Shown: positions 25,547 through 32,907 of the stretch, piece after piece
Numbering within the stretch: the first letter of the stretch is position 1
Layout: each line of letters begins with the position of its first letter
NCBI RefSeq assembly: GCF_001905845.1
Contig: NZ_LIVZ01000007.1
Span: forward strand, 666,708-730,707
Source: Streptomyces sp. TSRI0107
GTDB lineage: Bacteria > Actinomycetota > Actinomycetes > Streptomycetales > Streptomycetaceae
Length of the DNA: 64,000 nucleotides
Direction of reading: 5' to 3'
Translations under genes and position numbers: made by a program
Notes under the pieces: generated by a model
Databases searched by the model: none
What the model was told of the DNA's origin: nothing
Seen by the model: the letters and a program-made list of their open reading frames with translations, nothing else

Positions 25547-25691
25547 CGCCGGTCGGATTTCCCGGTCGCATAACAATCCCCGACCATCCAGCATGCCCGA
25601 CGCCGCCTTCGACCATATAGCACGCGCATTCGATTTATGGCCCCGGTCCGCCTCCTTCACCCGAAGGAGTGGCGGGGCTAGGGTCAGGCCC

Positions 25692-26378
25692 ATGATTGAT
25701 CACGCTCGTGACCTGGTGTCTGTACGCGAGGCGACGGAGCGGCTGCTCACCGCAGCCGCCAAGTTGGACAACGCGACCGTGACGGAACCGTCACGGCTGC
25801 CCGGCTGGACCCGCGGCCACGTCCTCGCCCACCTGGCCCGCAACGCGGACGCCCTCGTGAACGTCCTGGAGGGCCGGCCCATGTACGTCTCCGGCGAGGC
25901 CCGGAACGCCGACATCGAGCGGGACGCCCCCCGCGCCCTGGACGTCCAGCTCGCCGACGTCCGCGCGAGCGCCGAGCGCTTCCAGGAGACGGGGGCGGCG
26001 CCCGCCGACTGGTCGCGGACCGTGGAGCTGCGCAACGGCGTCACCGACTCGGCGTCCCGGGTGCCCTTCCGGCGGTGGGTCGAGGTCGAGCTGCACCACG
26101 TGGACCTCGGCATCGGCTACGAGCTGGAGGACCTGCCGGCGGAGTTCACGGAGCGGGAGATCGACTTCCTCGCCGACCGCTTCACGGGCAGCCCCGAGGT
26201 GCCGCCGACCCGTCTGACGGACGGCACGCGCGCGTGGAGCACCGGCCGGGAGGCCGACGCCCCCGAGGTCACCGTTCGGGGCACCCGCGCGGAGCTGCTC
26301 GGCTGGCTCGCCGGCCGGCGCGACGGGTCGGGGCTGACCGTGGCGGGCGGGGCGCTGCCGCCCCTGCCTCCGCTGTGA
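25692..26378 (+). CDS. Mycothiol-dependent maleylpyruvate isomerase-family enzyme
   Basis: A 228-residue DinB-like protein of the MDMPI family. The N-terminal four-helix bundle has PSRLPGWTRGHVLAHLARNA (metal-binding His in GHVLAH), and the middle has RWVEVELHHVDLGIGYE, giving the Glu/His pair that completes the zinc site. The C-terminal ~85 residues form a small separate domain (VTVRGTRAELLGWLAGRRDG). Characterised members use mycothiol for cis-trans isomerisation; most Streptomyces paralogues are uncharacterised thiol-linked detoxification enzymes. It lies divergent from uvrA and 21 bp before a glyoxalase II-like hydrolase, which fits a thiol-detoxification pair. Confidence 0.87.
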   Translation: MIDHARDLVSVREATERLLTAAAKLDNATVTEPSRLPGWTRGHVLAHLARNADALVNVLEGRPMYVSGEARNADIERDAPRALDVQLADVRASAERFQETGAAPADWSRTVELRNGVTDSASRVPFRRWVEVELHHVDLGIGYELEDLPAEFTEREIDFLADRFTGSPEVPPTRLTDGTRAWSTGREADAPEVTVRGTRAELLGWLAGRRDGSGLTVAGGALPPLPPL

Positions 26379-26399
26379 CCGCGACCTAGACTGGCGGCC

Positions 26400-27056
26400 A
26401 TGACGTACAGCGGACAGGTGACGGTCGGCGGCCCGGCGGACGTGCACGAGCTCAAGGACCTGATGATCACCAAGATCGCGGTCGGCCCGATGGACAACAA
26501 CGCCTATCTGCTGCGCTGCCGGGCCACGGACGAGCAGTTGCTGATCGACGCGGCGAACGAGGCGCGGACGCTGCTCGGCATGATCGGTGACGACGGCATC
26601 GCCTCCGTCGTCACCACCCACCGCCACGGAGACCACTGGCAGGCGCTCGCCGAGGTCGTCGCGGCCACCGGCGCCCGTACGTACGCGGGCCGCGACGACG
26701 CCGAGGGCATCCCCGTGCCGACCGACGTCCTGGTCGACGACGGCGACGTCATCCGGGTGGGGCGCGTGGAGCTCACCGCGCGCCACCTCGTCGGCCACAC
26801 GCCCGGGTCGATCGCCCTCGTCTACGACGACCCGCACGGGCACCCGCACGTCTTCACGGGCGACTGCCTCTTCCCCGGCGGCGTCGGCAACACCCACAAG
26901 AACCCCAAGGCGTTCGCCAGCCTGATCCGCGATGTCGAGACCAAGATCTTCGACGTCCTCCCGGACGAGACGTGGGTCTACCCGGGACACGGCAACGACA
27001 CCACGCTGGGCACGGAGCGCCCGCAGCTGCCGGAGTGGCGGGCGCGGGGGTGGTGA
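26400..27056 (+). CDS. Glyoxalase II-like metallo-beta-lactamase-fold hydrolase
   Basis: A 218-residue MBL-fold hydrolase. The metal motif HxHxDH is present as THRHGDHWQAL, with further ligands in HLVGHTPGS, FTGDCLFPGGVG and YPGHGNDTTLG, so a dinuclear zinc or iron centre is expected. The arrangement is that of hydroxyacylglutathione hydrolase-like enzymes, which hydrolyse thioesters; with mycothiol as the actinobacterial thiol, an S-acyl-mycothiol substrate is plausible but inferred. It follows the MDMPI-family gene by 21 bp and is followed by a clear terminator. Confidence 0.9.
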   Translation: MTYSGQVTVGGPADVHELKDLMITKIAVGPMDNNAYLLRCRATDEQLLIDAANEARTLLGMIGDDGIASVVTTHRHGDHWQALAEVVAATGARTYAGRDDAEGIPVPTDVLVDDGDVIRVGRVELTARHLVGHTPGSIALVYDDPHGHPHVFTGDCLFPGGVGNTHKNPKAFASLIRDVETKIFDVLPDETWVYPGHGNDTTLGTERPQLPEWRARGW

Positions 27057-27068
27057 CCGGGTGACTTC

Positions 27069-27096
27069 GGGGCGCGCGGCATCGCACGCGCGCCCC
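27069..27096 (+). terminator. Hairpin terminator of the MBL-fold hydrolase gene
   Basis: A 10-bp perfect stem GGGGCGCGCG (27069-27078) with its complement at 27087-27096 and an 8-base loop, 12 bases after the stop codon. Confidence 0.75.
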
Positions 27097-27276
27097 GTGT
27101 GAACGACGTGCACGCACCGAGGCCCCGCGCACGCTCCCCGCGAACCGCACCGCGCGGTCAACTGATGGCAGCCCCGCGCGGGATGACGTTCCCGATGGCG
27201 TCTCCGCGTGGCACGGGCCGCCGGTCTTCGAACCCCGCCCTCGGCCGGCGGCCCGGGGCGGGACACGCCCCAGGGA

Positions 27277-27750
27277 TCACGCCTTCGCCCGCGTCTCCCC
27301 GAGCAGCGCGGCGACGCGTTCCACGCCGAACACGTATCCCTGGATGCCGCAGCCGGCGATGATGCCGTCGGCGCGCAGGGAGACGTAGGAGATGTGCCGG
27401 AACGACTCCCGCTTGTGGATGTTGGAGATGTGGACCTCCACCACCGGCATGCCGTCACAGGTGTTCAGCGCGTCGAACAGCGCGACGGAAGTGTGCGTGT
27501 AGGCACCGGGGTTGATGACGATCGCGCAGTGGTTCTCCCGCGCCTCGTGGATCCAGTCGACCAACTGGCCCTCGTGGTTGGTCTGCCGCAGGTCGATGGT
27601 GCCGCCGTGCGCGGCCGCCGCCTTGGCGCACAGGGCCTCGACGTCGGCGAGGGTGTCGGAGCCGTAGATCTCCGGCTGGCGCTGCCCGAGGAGGTTCAGG
27701 TTGGGGCCGTTGAGAATCATGATCGGGGCGTTGGCCAGGGTGCGGGGCAC
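27277..27750 (-). CDS. aroQ: Type II 3-dehydroquinate dehydratase
   Basis: This enzyme catalyses the reversible dehydration of 3-dehydroquinate to 3-dehydroshikimate in the shikimate pathway (or in quinate breakdown). The 157-residue protein has all the family marks: LNGPNLNLLGQRQPEIYG with the catalytic Arg and Tyr on the lid loop, INPGAYTHTSVAL, and EVHISNIHKRESFRHISY with the catalytic His. It is a single gene with no other aro genes nearby. It is divergent from the LD-carboxypeptidase gene, with 101 bp between the starts. Confidence 0.97.
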   Translation of the reverse strand: MPRTLANAPIMILNGPNLNLLGQRQPEIYGSDTLADVEALCAKAAAAHGGTIDLRQTNHEGQLVDWIHEARENHCAIVINPGAYTHTSVALFDALNTCDGMPVVEVHISNIHKRESFRHISYVSLRADGIIAGCGIQGYVFGVERVAALLGETRAKA

Positions 27751-27851
27751 TGTTCCTCCGGTCGTTCGAGGTGGGGCGGTCCTGCCGGGACCGCTGCTCG
27801 ACCCGGTTTATCACGGTGCGTCGGCGGCTCGACCGGCCGTACCCTCCCGGC

Positions 27852-28898
27852 ATGATCACACCGCAGTACCCTCCCAAGCCCTCCCCCGGTGACCGCATAG
27901 CCGTCATCTCGCCGGCCAGCGGCCTGCCCGGCCTCTTCCCGCGCCCCCACGAGCTGGGCCTGTCGCGGCTGCGCGACGACTTCGGCCTCGAACCGGTCGA
28001 GTACCCGGCGACCCGGAAGATGGGAGCGACACCGCGCGAGCGGGCCGACGACATCCACGCCGCCTTCGCCGACCCGGACATCAAGGCGGTGATCGCCTCG
28101 ATCGGCGGCGACGACCAGATCACCGTGCTGCCGCTGCTCGACCGGGAGCTGATCCGGGCGAACCCCAAGCCGTTCGTCGGGATGAGCGACAACACCAACC
28201 TGCTGGTCTACCTGCGCAACACCGGCATCGTCGGCTACCACGGCGCGAGCGTGATGGTCGAACTGGGCCGCCCCGGCGCCATGAACCCGCGGACGGCGGA
28301 CTCGCTGCGGGCGGCGCTGTTCACCTCCGGCCCGTACGAGCTGCGTCCCGCCGAGCGGTGGAACGATGTGGACCGCGACTGGGCCGACCCCGCGACGTTC
28401 GAAGCGGAGCCGCCGAGCCGGCCCAACGACGGCTGGACCTGGGTGAACGCCGACCGCGTGGTGGAGGGCCGCAGCTGGGGCGGCAATCTGGAGATCCTCG
28501 GCTGGATGCTGATGGCCGACCGTGAGATCGCCCGCGACCCGGCGGAGTACCGGGGCGACGTGCTGTTCCTGGAGACCTCGGAGGAACTGCCGAGCGCCGC
28601 GGAGGTCTACCGCACCCTGCGCAACATGGGCGAGCGCGGGCTGCTGCGGCAGTTCTCCGCGCTGCTGATGGCGCGCGCCAAGACCTGGTCGTTCGATCGT
28701 CCCAACAGCCCGGAAGAGGGCGCCCGTTACGCCGCCGACCAGCGCGAGGCCGTACTGCGCGCCATGCGCGTGTACGCCCCCGGCACCCCGATCGTCTTCG
28801 ACGTCGACTTCGGTCACACGGACCCGCAACTCGTGATCCCGTACGGCGGCACCGTACGGGTCGACGGCCCGGCCCGGCGCATTACGGTCACATACTGA
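27852..28898 (+). CDS. S66-family LD-carboxypeptidase / MccF-like peptidase
   Basis: A 348-residue serine peptidase of family S66. The nucleophile elbow is FVGMSDNTNLL, the catalytic glutamate is in VLFLETSEELPS and the histidine in FDVDFGHTDPQL. The N-terminal PSPGDRIAVISPASG is characteristic. Family members are cytosolic LD-carboxypeptidases that trim recycled muropeptides, or MccF enzymes that inactivate microcin C-like nucleotide antibiotics. With 348 residues and the DWADPATFEAEPPSRPNDGW insertion, the MccF-like branch is likely. The ATG at 27852 gives the conserved N-terminus. Confidence 0.9.
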   Translation: MITPQYPPKPSPGDRIAVISPASGLPGLFPRPHELGLSRLRDDFGLEPVEYPATRKMGATPRERADDIHAAFADPDIKAVIASIGGDDQITVLPLLDRELIRANPKPFVGMSDNTNLLVYLRNTGIVGYHGASVMVELGRPGAMNPRTADSLRAALFTSGPYELRPAERWNDVDRDWADPATFEAEPPSRPNDGWTWVNADRVVEGRSWGGNLEILGWMLMADREIARDPAEYRGDVLFLETSEELPSAAEVYRTLRNMGERGLLRQFSALLMARAKTWSFDRPNSPEEGARYAADQREAVLRAMRVYAPGTPIVFDVDFGHTDPQLVIPYGGTVRVDGPARRITVTY

Positions 28899-28960
28899 AG
28901 CGGACCGGCCACCTCCACGCGCCCCCGTAACCCGCGATCACTGTGGGTAGTTGACGCGGC

Positions 28961-30265
28961 ATGCACGACGTACGCACCGTGAAGGCACCGTCCATGCTGC
29001 GGCTCGCGAGCGCCGCCCTGGCCGGTACCGCCATCGAGTTCTACGACTTCTTCGTCTACGGGACCGCTGCCGCGCTGGTCCTCGGGCCGCTGTTCTTCCC
29101 GACCGTCTCCCCGCTGGCGGGCACGCTGGCCGCGTTCGCGACCTTCGGCGTGGGATTCGTGGCGCGGCCGCTGGGATCGGTGCTGTTCGGGCACATCGGG
29201 GACCGGCGCGGACGCCGGCCGGTCCTGGTCGTCTCGCTGCTGCTGACGGGGGCCTCCACGGTCGCGGTCGGCTGTCTGCCGACGTACGGCTCGATCGGTA
29301 TGGCCGCTCCCCTGCTGCTCGTCACCCTGCGCTTCCTCCAGGGGCTGGGGCTCGGCGGGGAGTGGGGCGGGGCGGTGCTGCTGACCGCCGAGCACGCGCC
29401 CGCCGAGCGGCGCGCGCTGTGGTCGAGTTTTCCGCAGGTCGGGCCCGCGGTGGGCTTCCTGCTCGCCAACGGCTCGATGCTGGTGCTGTCGGCCACCTTG
29501 TCGGAGGCGGAGTTCGCCGCGTGGGGCTGGCGGGTGCCGTTCTGGGCGGCGGGGGTGCTGGCCGCCGTGGGGCTGTGGCTGCGCTCGTCGCTCGCCGAGA
29601 GCCCCCGTTTCCTCGAGATCGAGGAGCCCGCGCGCGTGCCGCTCGCCGAGGTCGTGCGCCACCACTGGCGACTGGTCCTGCTGACCGCCGGGGCCCTGGC
29701 CGTCGGCTACGCGGTCTTCTACGCCGTCACCACCTGGTCCCTCGCCTACGGCACGGAGCGGCTGGAGGTGAGCCGCAGCGTGATGCTGACCTGCATCATG
29801 GCCGCGGTGGTGGTGAAGGGCGCGCTCACCCCGGTGGCGGCGGTGCTCGGCGACCGGTACGGGCGGCGGCCGATGTGCCTGGCCGGCTGCGCGGCCACCG
29901 CCCTGTGGATGTTCCCGATGGTGGCGCTGCTCTCGACCGGCGCGCCGCTGCTGATGTTCCTCGGGTTCCTCGGCGCGATGCTGGCGTTCATCACGATGTT
30001 CGCGGTGATCGCCGCCTATCTGCCCGAGCTGTACGAGCCGCGGGTGCGCTGCACGGGCGCGGCCGTCGGCTACAACCTCGGCGGGGTGCTCGGCGGCGCT
30101 CTCACCCCGATCGCGGCGACCGCTCTGGCCGAGCAGGGCGGCCGGGTGCCGTGGGGCGTGGGCGCCTATCTGACCGGGATCGCCCTGCTCAGCCTGGCGT
30201 GCTTCGCGCTGCTGCCGGAGACCCGTCCGGTGCCGGTCGCCGTGGCGAAGCCGGTCATGGATTGA
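28961..30265 (+). CDS. MHS-family MFS transporter (metabolite:proton symporter)
   Basis: A 434-residue transporter with twelve predicted membrane helices and the MHS hallmarks TAIEFYDFFVYGTAAAL in helix 1 and RPLGSVLFGHIGDRRGRRPV in the helix 2-3 loop. It also has FLQGLGLGGEWGGAVLL. MHS members take up organic acids, betaines or sugars with protons (ShiA, ProP, KgtP types); the substrate is unresolved. ATG 28961 has a poor ribosome binding site, whereas ATG 28994 (MLRLASAALAG) is preceded by GTGAAGG at good spacing and may be the real start. The stop overlaps the convergent antiporter gene by 11 bases. Confidence 0.9.
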   Translation: MHDVRTVKAPSMLRLASAALAGTAIEFYDFFVYGTAAALVLGPLFFPTVSPLAGTLAAFATFGVGFVARPLGSVLFGHIGDRRGRRPVLVVSLLLTGASTVAVGCLPTYGSIGMAAPLLLVTLRFLQGLGLGGEWGGAVLLTAEHAPAERRALWSSFPQVGPAVGFLLANGSMLVLSATLSEAEFAAWGWRVPFWAAGVLAAVGLWLRSSLAESPRFLEIEEPARVPLAEVVRHHWRLVLLTAGALAVGYAVFYAVTTWSLAYGTERLEVSRSVMLTCIMAAVVVKGALTPVAAVLGDRYGRRPMCLAGCAATALWMFPMVALLSTGAPLLMFLGFLGAMLAFITMFAVIAAYLPELYEPRVRCTGAAVGYNLGGVLGGALTPIAATALAEQGGRVPWGVGAYLTGIALLSLACFALLPETRPVPVAVAKPVMD

Positions 30266-31355
30266 TCGCCAGCTCCAGGTAGGCCGCGAACAGCACCAGG
30301 TGCACGCCGCCCTGGAGGGGGGTGGCGCGGCCCGGTACGACCGTCAGCGACGCCACGACCACGGTCAGCGCGAGCAGCACCATGTGGGTGGCGCCCAGGC
30401 CGAGGACGAGTGGTCCGGACAGCCAGATGGAGGCGAGGGCCACGGCGGGAATGGTCAGGCCGATGCTGGCCATCGCGGAGCCGAGCGCCAGATTGAGGCT
30501 GGTCTGGACCCGGTCGCGGCGGGCGGAGCGCAGTGCGGCGATGGTCTCGGGGAGCAGCACGAGCAAGGCGATGACGACGCCGACCACGGCGTGCGGCAGC
30601 CCGGCGGCCGCCACGCCTGACTCGATGGTCGGCGACACGCCCTTGGCCAGCCCGACCACGCCGACCAGGGCGAGGCCGAGCAGCCCGAGGCTGAGCCAGG
30701 CGGTGCGGGCGGACGGCGCGTCGGCATGGGCGTCCTCGCTCATCACCTCTCCCTGCCGGGTGACGGGCAGGAAGTAGTCGCGGTGTCTGACCGTCTGGGT
30801 CGCCACGAACAGGCCGTACAGGGCCAGCGACGAGATCGCGGCGAAGGTGAGCTGCACCCCGGAGAACTCGGGGCCCGGCTTGCTGGTGGTGAACGTCGGC
30901 AGCACCAGGCTGAGCGTGGCCAGGGTGGCGACCGTGGCGAGGGCGGCGCCGGTGCCCTCGGGGTTGAAGAGCGCCGTGCCGTGCCGCAGTGAGGCGACCA
31001 GGAGGCAGAGGCCGACGATGCCGTTGCACGTGATCATCACGGCCGCGAAGACGGTGTCCCGCGCCAGGGTCGCACTCTTGTCGCCGCCGTCGGCCATCAA
31101 GGTGACGATCAGAGCGACTTCGATGATCGTGACGGCGACGGCGAGGACGAGGGAGCCGAAGGGCTCCCCGACCCGGTGGGCGACGACCTCGGCGTGGTGC
31201 ACGGCGGAGAGCACCGAGCCGGCCAGCACCAGGGTCACGACCGCGACGACCGCGCCGGGAAGATCGCGTCCCCAGGTGAAGACCAGCAGGATCACGGCGA
31301 GCACCGGCACGAGGAACGTCCACTGGTGGGTGAGCGACCTGAGCCGAACGATCAT
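30255..31355 (-). CDS. ChaA-like calcium/sodium:proton antiporter
   Basis: A 366-residue CaCA-superfamily antiporter with about eleven hydrophobic segments arranged as two homologous halves. Each half carries the acidic alpha-repeat: VAVTIIEVALIVTL, and LVLLPETIAALRSARRDRVQ with SLNLALGSAMASIG. The pattern matches ChaA. It would extrude Ca2+ or Na+ in exchange for protons, helping pH and salt tolerance. The ATG at 31355 (MIVRLRSLTHQW) begins the first membrane helix region. It converges on the MHS transporter, and the two stop codons lie inside each other's coding ends. Confidence 0.9.
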   Translation of the reverse strand: MIVRLRSLTHQWTFLVPVLAVILLVFTWGRDLPGAVVAVVTLVLAGSVLSAVHHAEVVAHRVGEPFGSLVLAVAVTIIEVALIVTLMADGGDKSATLARDTVFAAVMITCNGIVGLCLLVASLRHGTALFNPEGTGAALATVATLATLSLVLPTFTTSKPGPEFSGVQLTFAAISSLALYGLFVATQTVRHRDYFLPVTRQGEVMSEDAHADAPSARTAWLSLGLLGLALVGVVGLAKGVSPTIESGVAAAGLPHAVVGVVIALLVLLPETIAALRSARRDRVQTSLNLALGSAMASIGLTIPAVALASIWLSGPLVLGLGATHMVLLALTVVVASLTVVPGRATPLQGGVHLVLFAAYLELAINP

Positions 31356-31571
31356 GTGGCGATCGTCGCAGACGGGCTGTGGCTTCGCATTCCGGTCCGC
31401 GGGCCGTTCGACGGTCCCGCTCCCGCTGGTCAGGTGCTCCTTCTGGCCTGCTCCCACATCTCCTCCTCGCGTTCGCTGCTCGTCGCCCGGTCTCGTCCTC
31501 GCTCGTGTCGGTGGCCCTCCTCGGTGGTCGGTGTGTCATCGCGTGCGTCGGTGCACGGTGCCGGAAACGCG

Positions 31572-31617
31572 GCACCGGGAGCGGCGATCGGCGATGCGCC
31601 GCTGCCGCTCCCGGTGC
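31572..31617 (-). terminator. Hairpin terminator of terC-family gene
   Basis: A perfect 14-bp stem, GCACCGGGAGCGGC (31572-31585) with its complement at 31604-31617, and an 18-base loop, 26 bases beyond the TerC stop at 31643. Confidence 0.8.
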
Positions 31618-31642
31618 TGGGTGCGCTGTCGGTACGACGCGA

Positions 31643-32644
31643 TCAGGCGTCGACGCTGTCCTTCGGGTTCTGCTCACCCTCCGTCCGCGCCGCCTCGGCC
31701 GCGGTCTGCTTCCTGGTGGCCATCAGGCTGGTGATCGTGGTGACGACCAGGACGGCGCAGATCACGCCGAGGGAGACCGGGATGCTGATCTCGGGGACGT
31801 GGACCCCGGACTCGTGCAGGGCGTGCAGCACCAGCTTGACGCCGATGAAGCCCAGGATGACGGACAGGCCGTACGACAGGTGGACCAGCTTCTTCAGCAG
31901 GCCGCCGATGAGGAAGTACAGCTGCCGCAGACCCATGAGGGCGAAGGCGTTGGCGGTGAAGACGATGTACGGGTCCTGCGTGAGGCCGAAGATCGCCGGG
32001 ATGGAGTCGAGGGCGAACAGGACGTCGGTGGTGCCGATGGCGAGCATCACGACCAGCATCGGCGTCATGACGCGCTTGCCGTTCTGCTCGATCCACAGCT
32101 TGGTGCCGTGGTATCGGTCGGCCACTCCGAAGCGGCGCTCGGCGGCCTTGAGGAGCTTGTTCTCCTCCCACTCCTCGTCCTCCTCGTCGGCCCGGGCCTC
32201 CTGGATGAGCTTCCAGGCGGTCCAGATCAGGAAGGCACCGAAGATGTAGAACACCCACGCGAAGCTGGCGAGGATGGCGGCGCCGGCGGCGATGAAGATC
32301 GCTCGCAGCACCAGGGCTATGAGGACGCCGATGAGCAGCACCCGCTGCTGGTACTGCGACGGAACCGCGAACTTCGCCATGATCAGGACGAAGACGAAGA
32401 GGTTGTCGACGCTCAGCGACTTCTCGGTGATGAAGCCCGCGAAGAACTCGCCGGCGGGCTGGCCGCCGCCGAAGAAGAGCAGGCCGAGTCCGAAGAGACC
32501 GGCGAGGACGATCCAGACGACGGTCCAGATCCCGGCTTCCTTGATGGATACGTCGTGGGGCTTGCGGCCGATGAAGAAATCGACCGCGATCAGGGCGGCG
32601 AGGCCCACGACCGTCAGGACCCACAGGGTCACGGAAACTTCCAC
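31643..32644 (-). CDS. TerC-family membrane protein, probable manganese exporter
   Basis: A 333-residue TerC protein with about nine membrane segments. Conserved family motifs include the acidic pair in KSLSVDNLFVFVLI and TTDVLFALDSIPAIFG. The DxxDNxx/DxxPA motifs form the ion path seen in manganese-exporting TerC/MeeF proteins. The cytosolic loop EARADEEDEEWEE is very acidic. The start is GTG 32644 with GGAGG five bases upstream, a site that the leader RNA can hide (see riboswitch entry). The mntP/terC-type leader strongly suggests that the protein handles Mn2+ rather than tellurite. It is separated from the terD-like genes by the 264-bp leader/promoter region and is oriented the same way. 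Confidence 0.93.
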   Translation of the reverse strand: MEVSVTLWVLTVVGLAALIAVDFFIGRKPHDVSIKEAGIWTVVWIVLAGLFGLGLLFFGGGQPAGEFFAGFITEKSLSVDNLFVFVLIMAKFAVPSQYQQRVLLIGVLIALVLRAIFIAAGAAILASFAWVFYIFGAFLIWTAWKLIQEARADEEDEEWEENKLLKAAERRFGVADRYHGTKLWIEQNGKRVMTPMLVVMLAIGTTDVLFALDSIPAIFGLTQDPYIVFTANAFALMGLRQLYFLIGGLLKKLVHLSYGLSVILGFIGVKLVLHALHESGVHVPEISIPVSLGVICAVLVVTTITSLMATRKQTAAEAARTEGEQNPKDSVDA

Positions 32645-32648
32645 TGCG

Positions 32649-32704
32649 CCTCCGGCAGTACGTAGCGGCGAACAGAACAGTCAGCGTCGTCGCGCTGCCG
32701 GAGG
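32649..32704 (-). promoter_or_regulatory. RBS-sequestering hairpin of the terC leader
   Basis: In the mRNA, CCTCCGGCAG (32704 to 32695, the 3' strand of the aptamer closing helix) is perfectly complementary over 10 bases to CTGCCGGAGG (32658 to 32649), which contains the terC ribosome binding site. Forming this hairpin would hide the site. Forming aptamer helix P1 (CGGAGG at 32795 to 32790 with CCTCCG at 32704 to 32699) frees it. This is the classical layout of a translational ON switch. Confidence 0.7.
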
Positions 32705-32797
32705 TCTCTTCCACCCACGATGGGCCGACGCCCCGGGATCTGGCCAGATCCGTATTGACGGGTACGCCGCAGCAGACAGGGAGTACTCCCCTCCGTG
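32698..32797 (-). promoter_or_regulatory. yybP-ykoY (manganese) riboswitch aptamer before terC
   Basis: The minus-strand leader begins ACGGAGGGGAGTACTCCC, continues with CCCGTCAATACGG (about 32762-32750), and ends GGAAGAGACCTCCGG. These match the conserved blocks of the yybP-ykoY family: the GGGGAGUA of the P1/L1 side, the GUCAnUACG of L3, and the AGACCU 3' side. P1 is GGAGG paired with CCTCC. A -10-like TACTCT (32809 to 32804) sits so that transcription would start at the first base of the aptamer. This family senses Mn2+ and commonly precedes terC, mntP and yoaB-type genes. Confidence 0.75.
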
Positions 32798-32827
32798 CGG
32801 AAAAGAGTACCCCAATCACCAAGGAAA

Positions 32828-32857
32828 GGTAAAGCGATTGGTAAAGGAAAAGGTAAA
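32828..32857. repeat. Three GGTAAA boxes at 12-bp spacing upstream of terC
   Basis: GGTAAA occurs at 32828, 32840 and 32852, exactly 12 bp apart, inside an A/G-rich stretch (32800-32870) that is strikingly AT-rich for this genome. It lies 25-55 bp upstream of the putative terC -10 box, where a regulator could bind. It may also simply be a low-complexity run. Confidence 0.5.
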
Positions 32858-32907
32858 TGGCCAGGTCAGGCCGCTTTACTAAGGCTTGGCCCAGGAGTGG
32901 GTGCGGG

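Noticed and set aside
31533..31555. TGTCGGTGG in the region between the antiporter and TerC
   Set aside because: It lacks a -10 box at the right spacing and faces no start codon.
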